From NCBI RefSeq assembly GCF_003025595.1, contig NZ_PYMI01000008.1, positions 84,368 through 148,367 on the forward strand: 64,000 nucleotides of DNA. The letters run 5' to 3'. Of the stretch, positions 9,728 through 19,093 are shown piece by piece (the first letter of the stretch is position 1; each line of letters starts with the position of its first letter). The position numbers were made by a program, and so were the translations under genes. The notes beneath the pieces are model-generated. The model saw nothing but the letters and a program-made list of their open reading frames with translations, ran no database searches and was not told the origin of the DNA. Origin of the DNA: Photobacterium ganghwense (lineage in GTDB: Bacteria > Pseudomonadota > Gammaproteobacteria > Enterobacterales > Vibrionaceae).

Positions 9728-10465
9728 ATGACGCAGGATGCGGTTATTACCTTCCGTGAACTCGAAAAATGGTATGGTGACTTCCATGCCCTGAAGCACA
9801 TAAATCTGACCATTTCCCGCGGCGAGCGAGTAGTGATTTGCGGCCCGTCAGGTTCAGGAAAATCAACCCTGATCCGCTGCATCAACGGGTTGGAGTCATT
9901 TGACCAAGGTCAGCTTGAAGTTTCAGGGCATCCTTTAAACCGTCGCCATTTAAAAGCAATTCGCGGCAAAGTCGGTATGGTTTTTCAGCATTTCAATTTA
10001 TTCCCTCACCTTACAGTACTGGACAATTTAACGCTGGCCCCCCGCCGGACGCTGAATATGTCCCGCCCCGATGCGGAAGTCTTAGCCATGAGCCTGTTGG
10101 AACGGGTGCATATTGCCCATCAGGCAAACAAATATCCCGGACAGCTTTCCGGTGGACAACAACAACGGGTGGCGATTGCCCGCTCACTCTGCATGAAGCC
10201 GGATATCATGCTGTTTGATGAGCCGACCTCCGCGTTGGATCCTGAAATGATCCGTGAGGTACTGGATGTTATGAAAGAACTGGCTGAAGGCGGAATGACC
10301 ATGGTTTGTGTCACACACGAAATGGGCTTTGCTCGCCAGGTTGCCGATCGGGTGGTGTTTATGGATGAAGGGGAAATTGTTGAGGTCGCTGAACCCGCCA
10401 CATTGTTTGACAGGCCGCAACACCCTCGTACCCGACAGTTTCTCGACCAGATATTAAGTTACTGA
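9728..10465 (+). CDS. polar amino-acid ABC transporter ATPase (GlnQ/AapP-like)
   Basis: A 245-residue ATP-binding subunit of a polar amino-acid importer. Motifs: Walker A GPSGSGKST near residue 40, Q-loop FQHFNLFPHLT, signature LSGGQQQR near 139, Walker B IMLFDEPTSALDPE near 160, and H-loop VTHEMGFA. The start at 9728 is preferred because AAGGT precedes it and the protein then begins where GlnQ family members do; the frame stays open upstream to 9614. It is followed by a permease gene, but no periplasmic binding protein is visible in the window. Confidence 0.9.
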   Translation: MTQDAVITFRELEKWYGDFHALKHINLTISRGERVVICGPSGSGKSTLIRCINGLESFDQGQLEVSGHPLNRRHLKAIRGKVGMVFQHFNLFPHLTVLDNLTLAPRRTLNMSRPDAEVLAMSLLERVHIAHQANKYPGQLSGGQQQRVAIARSLCMKPDIMLFDEPTSALDPEMIREVLDVMKELAEGGMTMVCVTHEMGFARQVADRVVFMDEGEIVEVAEPATLFDRPQHPRTRQFLDQILSY

Positions 10466-10603
10466 TATTAAAACTACCCTGCAAAGAATGCAGGTTGGCA
10501 GTATCGGATAGCTGCACCTAATCAATAGATACACAGATCAATAGATACACAGACTCGGCGTCAATCAACTCATTCGCGATAAAAAAGTAGCCAGACAAAA
10601 ACA

Positions 10604-11484
10604 GTGAAAATTTTCCGTACAGCACGAACAGCACGAACAGCAAATACTAACCCGTTGTTACCACAGGCAGGATGGCGGTCAACCACCGGCAAGGTAATCA
10701 GCCCTGTACTCAGCGGACTGATGCAGATTGCTCTGGTCAGTGTATTTCTGCTCTGGTTGCTTGAGCAAGGTGCCGAATCTATGAACTATCGGTGGCAATG
10801 GTACCGCATTCCGCAATACCTCTGGTTTACGGAAGATGGGGAATGGTATGCCGCAGAGTTACTGCAAGGACTGAAAGTTACACTGGAGATTTCGGCGGTC
10901 AGCCTGCTGTGTACCCTGGTTATCGGGCTGGTTACTGCCCTGCTCCGCCGCTCAGATTCAGTGGTGGGCCGTGGCATCGCTCGTGCTTACATCGAACTCA
11001 TTCGCAACACGCCATTACTGGTACAAATTTACCTACTCTATTTTGTGTTTGGTCCGGTATTGGGCCTGGAGCGATTTACCACTGCTGTATTAGCCCTGTC
11101 ACTGTTTCAGGGCGCTTACACCGCAGAGATTTTACGTGCCGGATTGCTGAGTATTGATAAAGGCCAATTTGAAGCAGCCGACAGTCTTGGTTTGAACCAA
11201 ACCGACAGTTACAGGTTTATCATTCGCCGCAAGTGATTCGCCGCATCTTGCCACCTTTGACCAATGAAGCTGTGTCGCTGGTAAAAAATTCGTCGATTGT
11301 CAGTGTAATGGCCATTTTTGACCTGACCACCGAAGGACGCAATATTGTGGCTGATACCGCCATGCCGTTTGAGATCTGGTTTACCGTCGCGGCCATCTAT
11401 TTGTGCGTGACACTTTTACTTTCAACACTGGCTGCATGGTTAGAACATAGGCTTAAAGCAGGCCAAAATGGTAGCAGTCACTAA
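10604..11484 (+). pseudogene. polar amino-acid ABC permease, broken by a frameshift
   Basis: A HisM/GltK-like permease read in two frames. The first part (GTG at 10604) has transmembrane helices and the family block SLFQGAYTAEILRAGLLSID, then GQFEAADSLGLNQTDSYRFI, and stops at 11236. The rest, IRRILPPLTNEAVSLVKNSS through the last helix and LAAWLEHRL, continues in another frame to 11484. Homologues read RFIILPQVIRRILPP here, so one base is missing near 11222. This is either a real inactivating deletion or a sequencing error. The N-terminus contains a short tandem repeat (RTARTART). Direct repeats of ATCAATAGATACACAG lie just upstream. Confidence 0.85.
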
Positions 11485-11543
11485 CAGCCATTGGTAATGC
11501 AATTTTTTTTGTTTAGACCAATTTCCAGATGATAACTATTCTC

Positions 11544-11776
11544 AAACCGACGGATTTCATTTTTTCCTATTCTCAAACCGACGAGCAGACCAATCTCGTC
11601 GGTTTTTGGCTCTTCGTCGGTTCAAACCGACGAAATTTCCCGATTTCGTCGGTTTACAATAAAGTCCCGTCGGTTTGGACAAATCAAGGAAGAAAACTTA
11701 CTTTTTTGAGCCTTTCGTAGCACCAATAAAATGTTTTTTTGAGGGGGCTAAACCGACGAGAGAAATTCGTCGGTTT
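11544..11776. repeat. cluster of nine AAACCGACG / CGTCGGTTT repeats
   Basis: The 9-mer AAACCGACG or its complement occurs at 11544, 11575, 11597, 11624, 11647, 11668, 11750 and 11768, plus an 8-base copy at 11615. They pair into perfect hairpins: 11 bp between the copies at 11575 and 11597, and 13 bp between those at 11624 and 11647, where AAACCGACGAAAT faces ATTTCGTCGGTTT. The arrangement resembles REP/BIME elements. It lies exactly at the switch from the conserved transporter genes to AT-rich accessory DNA. Confidence 0.85.
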
Positions 11777-12286
11777 GTGAAACAGATCACTTTAAGTGAC
11801 CGCGTAACACATAAATCAGCTAAGGAAAATGGAGGCGTAGTGGTAAATCGTAACTGGAAGGAAGCGAGTTACAGCACTTGCTAAATTAGTAAATTTTGAA
11901 ATACTGTTAGTATGACAAATCCCAGCTCACCGCAACTTAGACTGCTTGTCCACAAAATGGGCATCAAGTCAGTGTCTACCTAAGAGCTACGATGTATGAA
12001 GCTATCACAATTAACCAAAACGTTAAAACCTGCTGATATTTGTTCATGAAATCATAAACTTATAAATAAAATAATATATGACCTAGGGATAAAGTAACTA
12101 TTTTGAAATTAAGACTTATACTTAAAGTAGATCCGTCAATTTAAGTTCTATTTTCATTATAAAACAAGTTTTCTGCACAGTAATTCTCGAATTTTTTTCG
12201 TTTAACTTCGTCGACAGCCCTCTTGAGTGAATATAATATAGTTATATATATCATAGCCTTACGCTGTAATATTAGTCGAGGTATAT
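11777..12286. other. gene-free AT-rich stretch
   Basis: About 500 bases without a convincing gene. Short open frames here lack ribosome sites and recognisable products. The segment CGTAACTGGAAGGAAGCGAG followed by TTAC at about 11848 is partly echoed near 17902-17935 (CGTAACTC, then GAAGCGAGTTAC), which may mark related boundaries of the accessory block. Confidence 0.35.
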
Positions 12287-12517
12287 ATGTCCGACAGAGT
12301 AACTGGAACAGTAAAATGGGTTAACTAAAATAAAGTCTTTGGTTTTATCGCCAAAGATATTTATAACAAGGACATTTTGTCTATTTCCGTTCGATTTCAT
12401 CTGATGGGTTTAACGTCCTTGGAAGGGCAAAAAATCAGTTTTGAAGTTGAGCCTGGTGAGAAAGTTCGGCAAGCAACAAATGTAGTTCTCATCGAGATAT
12501 GGTTGAAGGCACAGTAA
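12287..12517 (+). pseudogene. cold-shock protein (CspA family) pseudogene
   Basis: The ATG at 12287 opens MSDRVTGTVKWVN, the start of a cold-shock domain, but the next codon is TAA. Downstream, KVFGFIAKD (RNP1-like) is in the same frame. VYFRSISSDGF (RNP2 region) appears only in a shifted frame. ISFEVEPGEKVRQATNVVLI is back in the first frame. One nonsense change and two compensating frame changes show a dead copy of normal ~70-residue length. Confidence 0.85.
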
Positions 12518-12743
12518 TTACAAGCTTTGCCAACATTTTTTTGAGTCTAGTTATTGTTTGTTGGCAAAAGTCCATTTCAACTTATTCCTTCTTTTAGAAC
12601 TTCAACTCTGATCCTTTCAGATTCTAGGTTTTCAGCTGATTAAAGCTATTTGGATATGGGAGATATAAAAATGCCCAAAAAACATCTATATGACATGGAG
12701 GTTCATTTTACAAAGGTCAACCACTATTGAAAGGAAACAAATC

Positions 12744-15467
12744 ATGATACCTACCAGCGAAAAATCATGGTGCCAAACATATCAAAGGTCACTGGATGTA
12801 AACGGCACTGAATATAGATACTGGTCATTAAAAAAACTTGCACAAGATTATCAAGTAAGCCTGTGCAAAATTCCCTTTACTAAACGCCTGCTTATTGAAA
12901 ATGTAATCCGACAAACCTCTGATTTAAAAGAGTCATCTCGGATCATTGATGCATTGTTCTGTAAAAAGACGACGTTCGATTCCGAAAGCAACAGTAACTC
13001 ATCAGAATTTAGTTTCTATCCTAGCAGAGTGCTGATGCAGGACTATACCGGAATACCTGCTTTGGTCGATCTAGCCGCTATAAGAGACGCTGTAGCCCAA
13101 GGGGGCGGAGACCCAAGCCATGTCACCCCTAAGTGCCCGGTAGACCTTGTCATAGACCACTCGTTAATTGTTGATCAGTCAGGTTCAGAATCCTCGATAG
13201 ATACGAATCGTAAACATGAAATGGCACGAAATAGAGAGCGCTACACATTTCTAAAATGGGCACAAAAAAATTTCCATAACTTGACCGTGATACCGCCCGG
13301 TAAGGGTATATGCCATCAAGTAAATCTAGAGTATCTATCGCAAGTTGTTCGTGAAGACGAAAATGGAGTGTTAACACCAGATACTGTTATAGGAACCGAC
13401 AGTCACACGACTATGGTAAACGGATTAGGTGTGTTGGGTTGGGGTGTGGGCGGCATAGAAGCCGAAGCAGCAATGCTAGGTCAGCCGCTCAATATCGCTG
13501 TCCCACGTGTTGTTGGTGTGCGACTTGACGGACAATTACGTCCCGGTGTTACAGCGACTGATCTGGTTTTGACGATTACTGAAAGGTTAAGGTCGCACGG
13601 AGTGGTCGGTAAATTTGTTGAGTATTATGGTTGTGGCTTAGCGCAATTATCTGTGGCCGACCGTGCTACAATTGCTAATATGGCCCCAGAGTATGGCGCC
13701 ACATGTGGTTTTTTCCCGATTGACGAAAATACTATTGCCTATTTAACGCTTACAAACCGACCATCTTCACTAGTTGAAAGAGTTCGTGCTTATGCTCAAG
13801 AGCAAGAACTATGGTGGGATTCAAACAGCCCTTCACCTGAGTATGATGAAACTGTTGTGGTGGATTTATCTGATATTGTCACTTCAATAGCAGGCCCAAA
13901 ACGACCGCAAGATAGACTTAACATCAGTGCAATCAAGCAAGCAACTTTTGATCAATGTTCTATTGTAGGTGCCTCAAACTCAGACCGCCCAGACTCACAT
14001 AAGCACTTAAACCATGGTGATGTCGTTATTGCAGCCATCACCTCATGCACTAACACGTCGAACCCTGCCGTTATGCTGACTGCGGGTTTGGTTGCTATGG
14101 CAGCAGTAAAAAAAGGGTTGACCGTTCCTAGCTACGTCAAAACGTCTCTCGCACCCGGGTCATTAGCTGTCGCTCGATATCTCAATGATACTGGTTTGCA
14201 ACACTACCTCGATCTATTGGGATTTCATCGAGTTGGATACGGTTGCACAACATGCATTGGTAACTCTGGCCCACTGAAAAATAATCTTGAAACAGAGATC
14301 TTGGAGAACAGCCTGAACGTATCGGCAGTATTATCAGGTAATCGGAACTTTGAAGGTAGAATACACCCATCTGTTAGCCTAAACTGGCTTGCCTCACCAC
14401 CATTAGTCGTCGCGTTTGCATTAGCAGGGACGACCTGTATTGACTTAGATAGCGACCCAATTGGTATCAATAGTAACAATGAGCCTGTATATCTAAGAGA
14501 TCTGTGGCCAAGCCAAACCATGCTGAATGAAATGCTGAATCAAGTAAATGAGAGCCACTTTAGATTGAGCTACAAAGACATTAGCGAAGGTGATGAAGAG
14601 TGGGAACAATTGTCGATGAAAGACAGTCCCTGCTACCCGTGGGACGAAGACTCTACTTATATACAACGCCCTCCATTTTTGGAAATACCACCACCGACTT
14701 TTCCTATCCAATCGGCGCGTGTATTAGCAATTTTGGGGGATTCGATTACAACCGACCATATTTCGCCAGCAGGTCTCATTTCAGAAAATAGTCCGGCGGG
14801 TCAATATTTGCTTTCAAAAAACATCGCCCCAGAAGAGTTCAACAGCTATGGATCACGCAGAGGGAATCATCACGTCATGGTTCGTGGGACTTTTTCAAAT
14901 GTACGTTTGGAAAACAAAATAGCCTCCCCGACTATAGGCGGTGTCACTCGATGTTACGGCGATACCAAACTGGATGACTGTAACATGTCGACTAATGAGA
15001 AAGCGCCTCCAGTCATTCCTATTTTCGACGCGAGCAGGACGTCAATCAAACTTCAAGTTCCTTTGGTAATATTTGCTGGCAAAGACTATGGTTCAGGTTC
15101 TAGTCGTGATTGGGCGGCAAAAGGATGCTTGTTATTGAATGTAAAAGCAGTAATCGCGGAATCGTTTGAACGGATTCATCGTAGTAATTTAGTTGGTATG
15201 GGCGTATTGCCTCTTCAACTGATGCGACCAGATGAATTAAATTCACTAACTCTAGAAGGTAATGAGACTGTGTTTATCGCTCCAAATGAACCTCTTAAGC
15301 CCTTACTAGAGCTCAACATTATCGTCGTAACCGCTGAAGGTTCGGAGCATACCGTTCCCGTTATTGCACGTATCGACAACCCGAAGGAGCTCGAGTATTT
15401 TAACTCGGGAGGTATTCTTCAGTATGTTCTTAAGCAACTGAAAGCAAATATTCCTAAAATGCCATAG
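12744..15467 (+). CDS. acnA: aconitate hydratase, AcnA type
   Basis: A 907-residue monomeric aconitase, interconverting citrate and isocitrate. Family blocks include QDYTGIPALVDLAAIRDAV, VIGTDSHTTMVNGLGVLGWG, AITSCTNTSNP near residue 433 and YGCTTCIGNSGPL near 498. The cysteines of the last two blocks are the expected [4Fe-4S] ligands. The swivel domain has KDYGSGSSRDWAAKG and SFERIHRSNLVGMGVLPL. The ATG at 12744 is chosen because AAGGAAAC precedes it; the open frame extends to 12690. The gene is intact but noticeably more AT-rich than the tad/aroG region and sits between a dead cold-shock gene and a stress gene, suggesting acquisition as an accessory copy. AcnD-like methylaconitate chemistry is a less likely alternative. 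Confidence 0.88.
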   Translation: MIPTSEKSWCQTYQRSLDVNGTEYRYWSLKKLAQDYQVSLCKIPFTKRLLIENVIRQTSDLKESSRIIDALFCKKTTFDSESNSNSSEFSFYPSRVLMQDYTGIPALVDLAAIRDAVAQGGGDPSHVTPKCPVDLVIDHSLIVDQSGSESSIDTNRKHEMARNRERYTFLKWAQKNFHNLTVIPPGKGICHQVNLEYLSQVVREDENGVLTPDTVIGTDSHTTMVNGLGVLGWGVGGIEAEAAMLGQPLNIAVPRVVGVRLDGQLRPGVTATDLVLTITERLRSHGVVGKFVEYYGCGLAQLSVADRATIANMAPEYGATCGFFPIDENTIAYLTLTNRPSSLVERVRAYAQEQELWWDSNSPSPEYDETVVVDLSDIVTSIAGPKRPQDRLNISAIKQATFDQCSIVGASNSDRPDSHKHLNHGDVVIAAITSCTNTSNPAVMLTAGLVAMAAVKKGLTVPSYVKTSLAPGSLAVARYLNDTGLQHYLDLLGFHRVGYGCTTCIGNSGPLKNNLETEILENSLNVSAVLSGNRNFEGRIHPSVSLNWLASPPLVVAFALAGTTCIDLDSDPIGINSNNEPVYLRDLWPSQTMLNEMLNQVNESHFRLSYKDISEGDEEWEQLSMKDSPCYPWDEDSTYIQRPPFLEIPPPTFPIQSARVLAILGDSITTDHISPAGLISENSPAGQYLLSKNIAPEEFNSYGSRRGNHHVMVRGTFSNVRLENKIASPTIGGVTRCYGDTKLDDCNMSTNEKAPPVIPIFDASRTSIKLQVPLVIFAGKDYGSGSSRDWAAKGCLLLNVKAVIAESFERIHRSNLVGMGVLPLQLMRPDELNSLTLEGNETVFIAPNEPLKPLLELNIIVVTAEGSEHTVPVIARIDNPKELEYFNSGGILQYVLKQLKANIPKMP

Positions 15468-15496
15468 TGAGATATCACCTCTTAGGTGACGGGGTA

Positions 15497-15530
15497 GCAG
15501 CTTCTGCGGTAGTTTATCACCGCAGGCTGC
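15497..15530. terminator. hairpin downstream of the aconitase gene
   Basis: GCAG plus CTGCGGT pair with ACCGCAG plus CTGC in a long stem about 30 bases after the aconitase stop. There is no T-run, so termination is only inferred from position. Confidence 0.4.
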
Positions 15531-15977
15531 CGACCTATACATTTCATTTGTTGCTCAGCTTTTCTCTCACAGAGAAAAACCGTAATCGCTCACCTGCCAA
15601 CCAATGACGCCACTAAAGTGTGAACGACGCCACTGGATCCACTACCTCTACGCCCCAAAAAGGCCCCAGACAAACAACGGATTCACGTTGCCAAATTCAC
15701 CTCACCATTACTCGCAGTTATGACGATTGATCATTTAAAGAGCAAGATTCTATGAATTAGGAAAATTTGGTCACAGACTAGGTAACATGGGAAGTTTGTT
15801 GATGATAATTTGGACTTAGTAAGGCGGCGTGCAACTCACGAACGCTACCCATTATGAAGGCTGAAAATGAATGAAAGTGCGGCGTAGTGCCACAGGAGAG
15901 CGCATAGACAAGGCGGATGATGTAATCAATCCGCCAGAGGTTTAACCTCTAACACATCTCTCTAATATGCCAACATA
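15531..15977. other. gene-free stretch between aconitase and stress gene
   Basis: No convincing gene is visible. A GGCGGAT / AATCCGCC hairpin near 15911-15934 and an adjacent AGAGGTT / AACCTCT hairpin lie downstream of the minus-strand stress gene and could act as its terminator. Confidence 0.35.
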
Positions 15978-16919
15978 TTATTTCTTGCCTAAGACTGGAG
16001 AATGAAACGCATCGGGTTTGAGCGTGAGCACTGAACAAGTAAGCTTATCGAGCATGGATTCTGCGGTATTTCCCATCAAAAAACCGGCAATTCCAGTCCG
16101 AGACAGTGAGCCCATGATCATCATATCGATCTCTTGTTCCATTACAAAGCGAGGAATAACCACTTTGGCTTCTCCTTCCAATATTTTGATTTGCTGTGTC
16201 ACTGATGAGTCTTTATACGGTGCCAGCAACGATTTCATGCGTTTGACACGATCTGATCGCATTTCTTTCGCAATTAAGTCGATATCAAGGTCACGGTAAC
16301 TCCCCCATTTACGAAAAAACCCCTCAAGATCTAAACGCCAGGCATGCAGTAGTATCATCTCAGCTCTGGTGGATACGCAGACTTCTAATGCTAGCGACAG
16401 GATTTTTTCATTAAAGGTGGAATGCTCCGAAGAAGAGACATCAACAGCCACGCCTATCCGGCGGATCGGTGTATGGTGAATGGCACAGGACCAGATAGGG
16501 ATTGCCGACTTACGCATTAAATGGCGAATGGTGCTCCCCCGCTGACAAGCTTGCGTTTTATTCTGGCAGCGGGTATCAATCACAATCAAATCGGCCTTAA
16601 ACTCATTGGCTACTTTGATGATTTCAACAAAAGGTATCCCCAGCCGGACGATGACGGAGAACTTTATACTTGGGTATTTGACTTTTAAACAATGGACATG
16701 CCTTTCCAAGGCTTGATGAGATACTTTTGTTACTTTATCCAAAAGGCTCAGAGCCGTGCAGGAATAATGCGAAATTTCTTTTAATTCATCAATATTTTCA
16801 ATAACCGTGACCAAAGTAACCTTGGCCGACTTAGTATCGGCAATTTGCAGCGCTTCATGATAAGCATCCCCCAGCGTTTGCTCAGGGGAAACAGGAAGCA
16901 GAAGATGTTGAAAACTCAT
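15978..16919 (-). CDS. tandem universal stress protein, UspE-like
   Basis: A 313-residue cytoplasmic protein with two Usp domains. Domain 1 starts FQHLLLPVSPEQT and contains ADLIVIDTR. Domain 2 starts near residue 157 with RRIGVAVDVSS and ends with DMMIMGSLSRTGIAGFLMGN then TAESMLDKL. That last block is the ATP-binding G-x2-G-x9-G(S/T)-type loop of the family, with N at the final position. UspE-like proteins act in stress survival. AGGAGGA lies 4 bases before the ATG. It is monocistronic and points away from the next small gene. Confidence 0.88.
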   Translation of the reverse strand: MSFQHLLLPVSPEQTLGDAYHEALQIADTKSAKVTLVTVIENIDELKEISHYSCTALSLLDKVTKVSHQALERHVHCLKVKYPSIKFSVIVRLGIPFVEIIKVANEFKADLIVIDTRCQNKTQACQRGSTIRHLMRKSAIPIWSCAIHHTPIRRIGVAVDVSSSEHSTFNEKILSLALEVCVSTRAEMILLHAWRLDLEGFFRKWGSYRDLDIDLIAKEMRSDRVKRMKSLLAPYKDSSVTQQIKILEGEAKVVIPRFVMEQEIDMMIMGSLSRTGIAGFLMGNTAESMLDKLTCSVLTLKPDAFHSPVLGKK

Positions 16920-17160
16920 GGCTCCTCCTAGGATGTAACATCAACTGGACAATTTGCCGCTAAAAATCAGCGAAGCTGAAGACAAAAATGGTTGCTTCAA
17001 AGCATAGATTAGTATCAATGATAGGGGATAATCCGGAATTTGACTCGTTTAGTTACCCTGGCTAGTTCAATCAATCTCCTATGATTTTGTCAGGCAGCGA
17101 TGTTACTTGGCTCTATAATTTGAATGTTCATTTTCAAGCTCGCAGCACGAGAGAGGTAAC

Positions 17161-17463
17161 ATGTTCGCTAAACATCGCGCTTATGTTCTAGCCAAAAAGA
17201 AACGTCCAAAGGCTCAGGTTACAATCAATCCAACGGGGAATATTCACATTGATGTTAAAGATGAGAAGAAGGCACTGGATGGTGATTTTGAAGATTTATC
17301 CTTTCAAAAGAATGGTAAAGTCACCATTCTTGTTTGTCAGAAACACAGCAAACAAAAACAGCATTGCTGGCGCATAGAGTTATCGGATGAGGATGCGAAA
17401 GAGCTCACCCGGCTGATAAATGAAGCCGAGGATGAATTTGAGATCTTAATGCGCGATCTTTAG
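17161..17463 (+). CDS. small hypothetical protein
   Basis: A 100-residue protein starting MFAKHRAYVLAKKKRPKAQV after GAGAGGT. The N-terminus is very basic; the C-terminus is acidic (LINEAEDEFEILMRDL). A central segment, KVTILVCQKHSKQKQHCWRI, looks like beta structure with Cys/His residues. I do not recognise the family. It is transcribed divergently from the Usp gene and stands alone. Confidence 0.6.
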   Translation: MFAKHRAYVLAKKKRPKAQVTINPTGNIHIDVKDEKKALDGDFEDLSFQKNGKVTILVCQKHSKQKQHCWRIELSDEDAKELTRLINEAEDEFEILMRDL

Positions 17464-17534
17464 ATAAAAATAGCAACTGAATATGAAACATATCTTGTAA
17501 TGGCGGGCGAGCTCAGTTGTAAGCTCTTACAAAA

Positions 17535-17735
17535 TTGCAGATAGATCAAGAAGTAACTCATATTATCACTTTAAATCGCACTCAGGCTGAAGCACCGATT
17601 TGTCAACATATGCGCCTAGCGTCTCCTTCGGCCACTGAACAAGAAATTAAAAAAGCTGCATTTGCTAGAGTTTTCATTGTAGTGGTCGATGATGAAAGGC
17701 AGCCTTCTGAGTGCCAACAATTAAAAACTATTTAG
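17535..17735 (+). CDS. possible small hypothetical protein
   Basis: A 66-codon frame with a TTG start and no clear ribosome site. The product resembles no family I know. It may be a remnant or chance frame in this poorly coding stretch. Confidence 0.2.
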   Translation: MQIDQEVTHIITLNRTQAEAPICQHMRLASPSATEQEIKKAAFARVFIVVVDDERQPSECQQLKTI

Positions 17736-17770
17736 ATTCAATTAGCTACCATGCTTAGATGGCGAATAAT

Positions 17771-17803
17771 CATCGAGCACTCACATAGTGCGAGGCTTTT
17801 TTT
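17771..17803 (+). terminator. hairpin with T-run
   Basis: GCACT and AGTGC form a short stem with a 5-base loop, followed by GAGGC and seven T residues. It fits a weak plus-strand intrinsic terminator for the small genes upstream. Confidence 0.5.
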
Positions 17804-17984
17804 AGATATAGTTATCCGCTTCGGCTGCTGATGAAAAATAATTTCGGAGCAAAGCGCTTCAGGTGTAGTAGCTCATACTCGATCTTACACATCCGCTGGT
17901 ATCGTAACTCACAATTGGACAGAAGCGAGTTACGCGAAATCTGATAAAGCCGCTTATCTCAGATTAGCAAAAGTATCTTGAAAC

Positions 17985-18000
17985 CTTAAACGCTTGTTAT
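17985..18000 (-). other. half attC-like sequence at a cassette 3' end
   Basis: On the minus strand this reads ATAACAAGCGTTTAAG. It overlaps the TAA stop of the upstream gene, exactly where Vibrio-type attC sites begin. The matching right half (ending in GCGTTA) is not evident further downstream, so the site looks truncated. Confidence 0.55.
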
Positions 18001-18956
18001 ATTCTTATTATGTTCGGTATTTCATAAAGGGGACCACGATGTAATTCATGGTGGATCGCTTCATGAACCCTCTCCCGAGTGAAGATATCAATGGATTCCC
18101 AAAGGTCTGGTCCCAAACAAATATCCTCTGACTCACAAATAGCTATATAATTGATGAACTTTTCTAGTTCAGTTTCCATTGCACCATCAATCCAAAGGTT
18201 ATCATCATGATGTTCGGCTAACCAAGATACAACAATATGAGTTTCGTTATCCGTTGGAATTAGATTGAAAGTAGACATTACTTGAGGACATGCTATAGCT
18301 TGATGGTGGTATCTTTCATTGGTATCTCGCATCGGTGAAAACACCGTGCAGCTAGAAGCTTTTATGATCTTATCTACAACAACCCACTTGGTTTTAAGTA
18401 CTCCTGAGTCAGGTGAGTTATAGGCAGAATATGCTTTACTAAGGTAGAACGGTAGGTCATTCTCAATGAACTTTTTGCGACCTAAATTTTGAAGCTTAAA
18501 ATTTTCCAATACAGCTAAAGGTAACAACTTAGAACAATTTTCAATTATTTTCTGTGTTTTGAAATACGCCAACCTTTTCCTTGTGACTTCATATGTGATT
18601 GTTCTTAGGAATAGCGTTGCCGCTTGCAGTGAGTCACCTAACTTGAGCGGATGTTTTTCTACGGGCGCAAACACCTGACCGTCATGATTTTGGCAAAAGC
18701 CTGGATATATCGAGGCATTCTTAATTCGAGTTTTAACTAAGGTGAACGCACTTTCGCCTTTAGTTAAGACTTCGTACATATTGAAGTTCATCGCATAGAC
18801 TTCGTCATTTCTACTTATGACTTTGAGTTGTCCACCGCGCTGCTGTGAATGAGAGCCAATTGACATATTGGAGCAATTTGGGAAAAGGCACTCAAACTTT
18901 TTGTTTTTCTTGAGCTTTTCAATTTTTCCGATTTCTATTTTAAGTTTGTGATCCAC
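17997..18956 (-). CDS. zinc-finger-like protein, putative defence cassette
   Basis: A 319-residue protein with a GTG start after AGGAGA. The N-terminus has CLFPNCSNMSIGSHSQQ and, near residue 98, PGFCQNHD; the Cys-x4-Cys, Ser-His and Cys-x2-His groups look like a metal site of an HNH-like or zinc-ribbon domain. I recognise this pattern from uncharacterised proteins but cannot name a function. No membrane segments. It is bounded by an attC-like half site at its stop and a full attC site before its start, so it reads as an integron cassette. A nuclease or phage-defence role is inference only. Confidence 0.7.
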   Translation of the reverse strand: MDHKLKIEIGKIEKLKKNKKFECLFPNCSNMSIGSHSQQRGGQLKVISRNDEVYAMNFNMYEVLTKGESAFTLVKTRIKNASIYPGFCQNHDGQVFAPVEKHPLKLGDSLQAATLFLRTITYEVTRKRLAYFKTQKIIENCSKLLPLAVLENFKLQNLGRKKFIENDLPFYLSKAYSAYNSPDSGVLKTKWVVVDKIIKASSCTVFSPMRDTNERYHHQAIACPQVMSTFNLIPTDNETHIVVSWLAEHHDDNLWIDGAMETELEKFINYIAICESEDICLGPDLWESIDIFTRERVHEAIHHELHRGPLYEIPNIIRI

Positions 18957-18972
18957 TGAAGTCTCCTAAGAA

Positions 18973-19093
18973 TAAAACGCCGTATTAAGGTGTGAGTAAC
19001 GCAATACAAAAGCTACAGCACGGCGCCTTAATCACATAAGCACCGCATAGTAAAAATTCCAAGCGTTGCGAATCACTCTTAAACAGATTGTTA
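18973..19093 (-). other. integron attC recombination site, Vibrio type
   Basis: Minus strand: it opens TAACAATCTGTTTAAGAGTG at the stop of the upstream gene. It continues with GATTCGCAACGC, and closes GCGTTACTCACACCTTAA followed by TACGGCGTTTTA. The outer arms (GTGA..GCAACGC against GCGTTACTCAC, and TTTAAG against CTTAA) pair as expected of attC L and R boxes around a ~60-base variable middle. Length ~121 bp fits Vibrio repeats. The last core triplet departs slightly from the usual GTTA/GTTR. Confidence 0.75.

Noticed and set aside
11544..11776. Could the AAACCGACG cluster be a CRISPR array?
   Set aside because: Repeats are 9 bp, in both orientations and irregularly spaced; no cas genes are near.
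12690..12743. Upstream extension of the aconitase frame
   Set aside because: The extra 18 residues do not resemble aconitase and a good ribosome site precedes the ATG at 12744.
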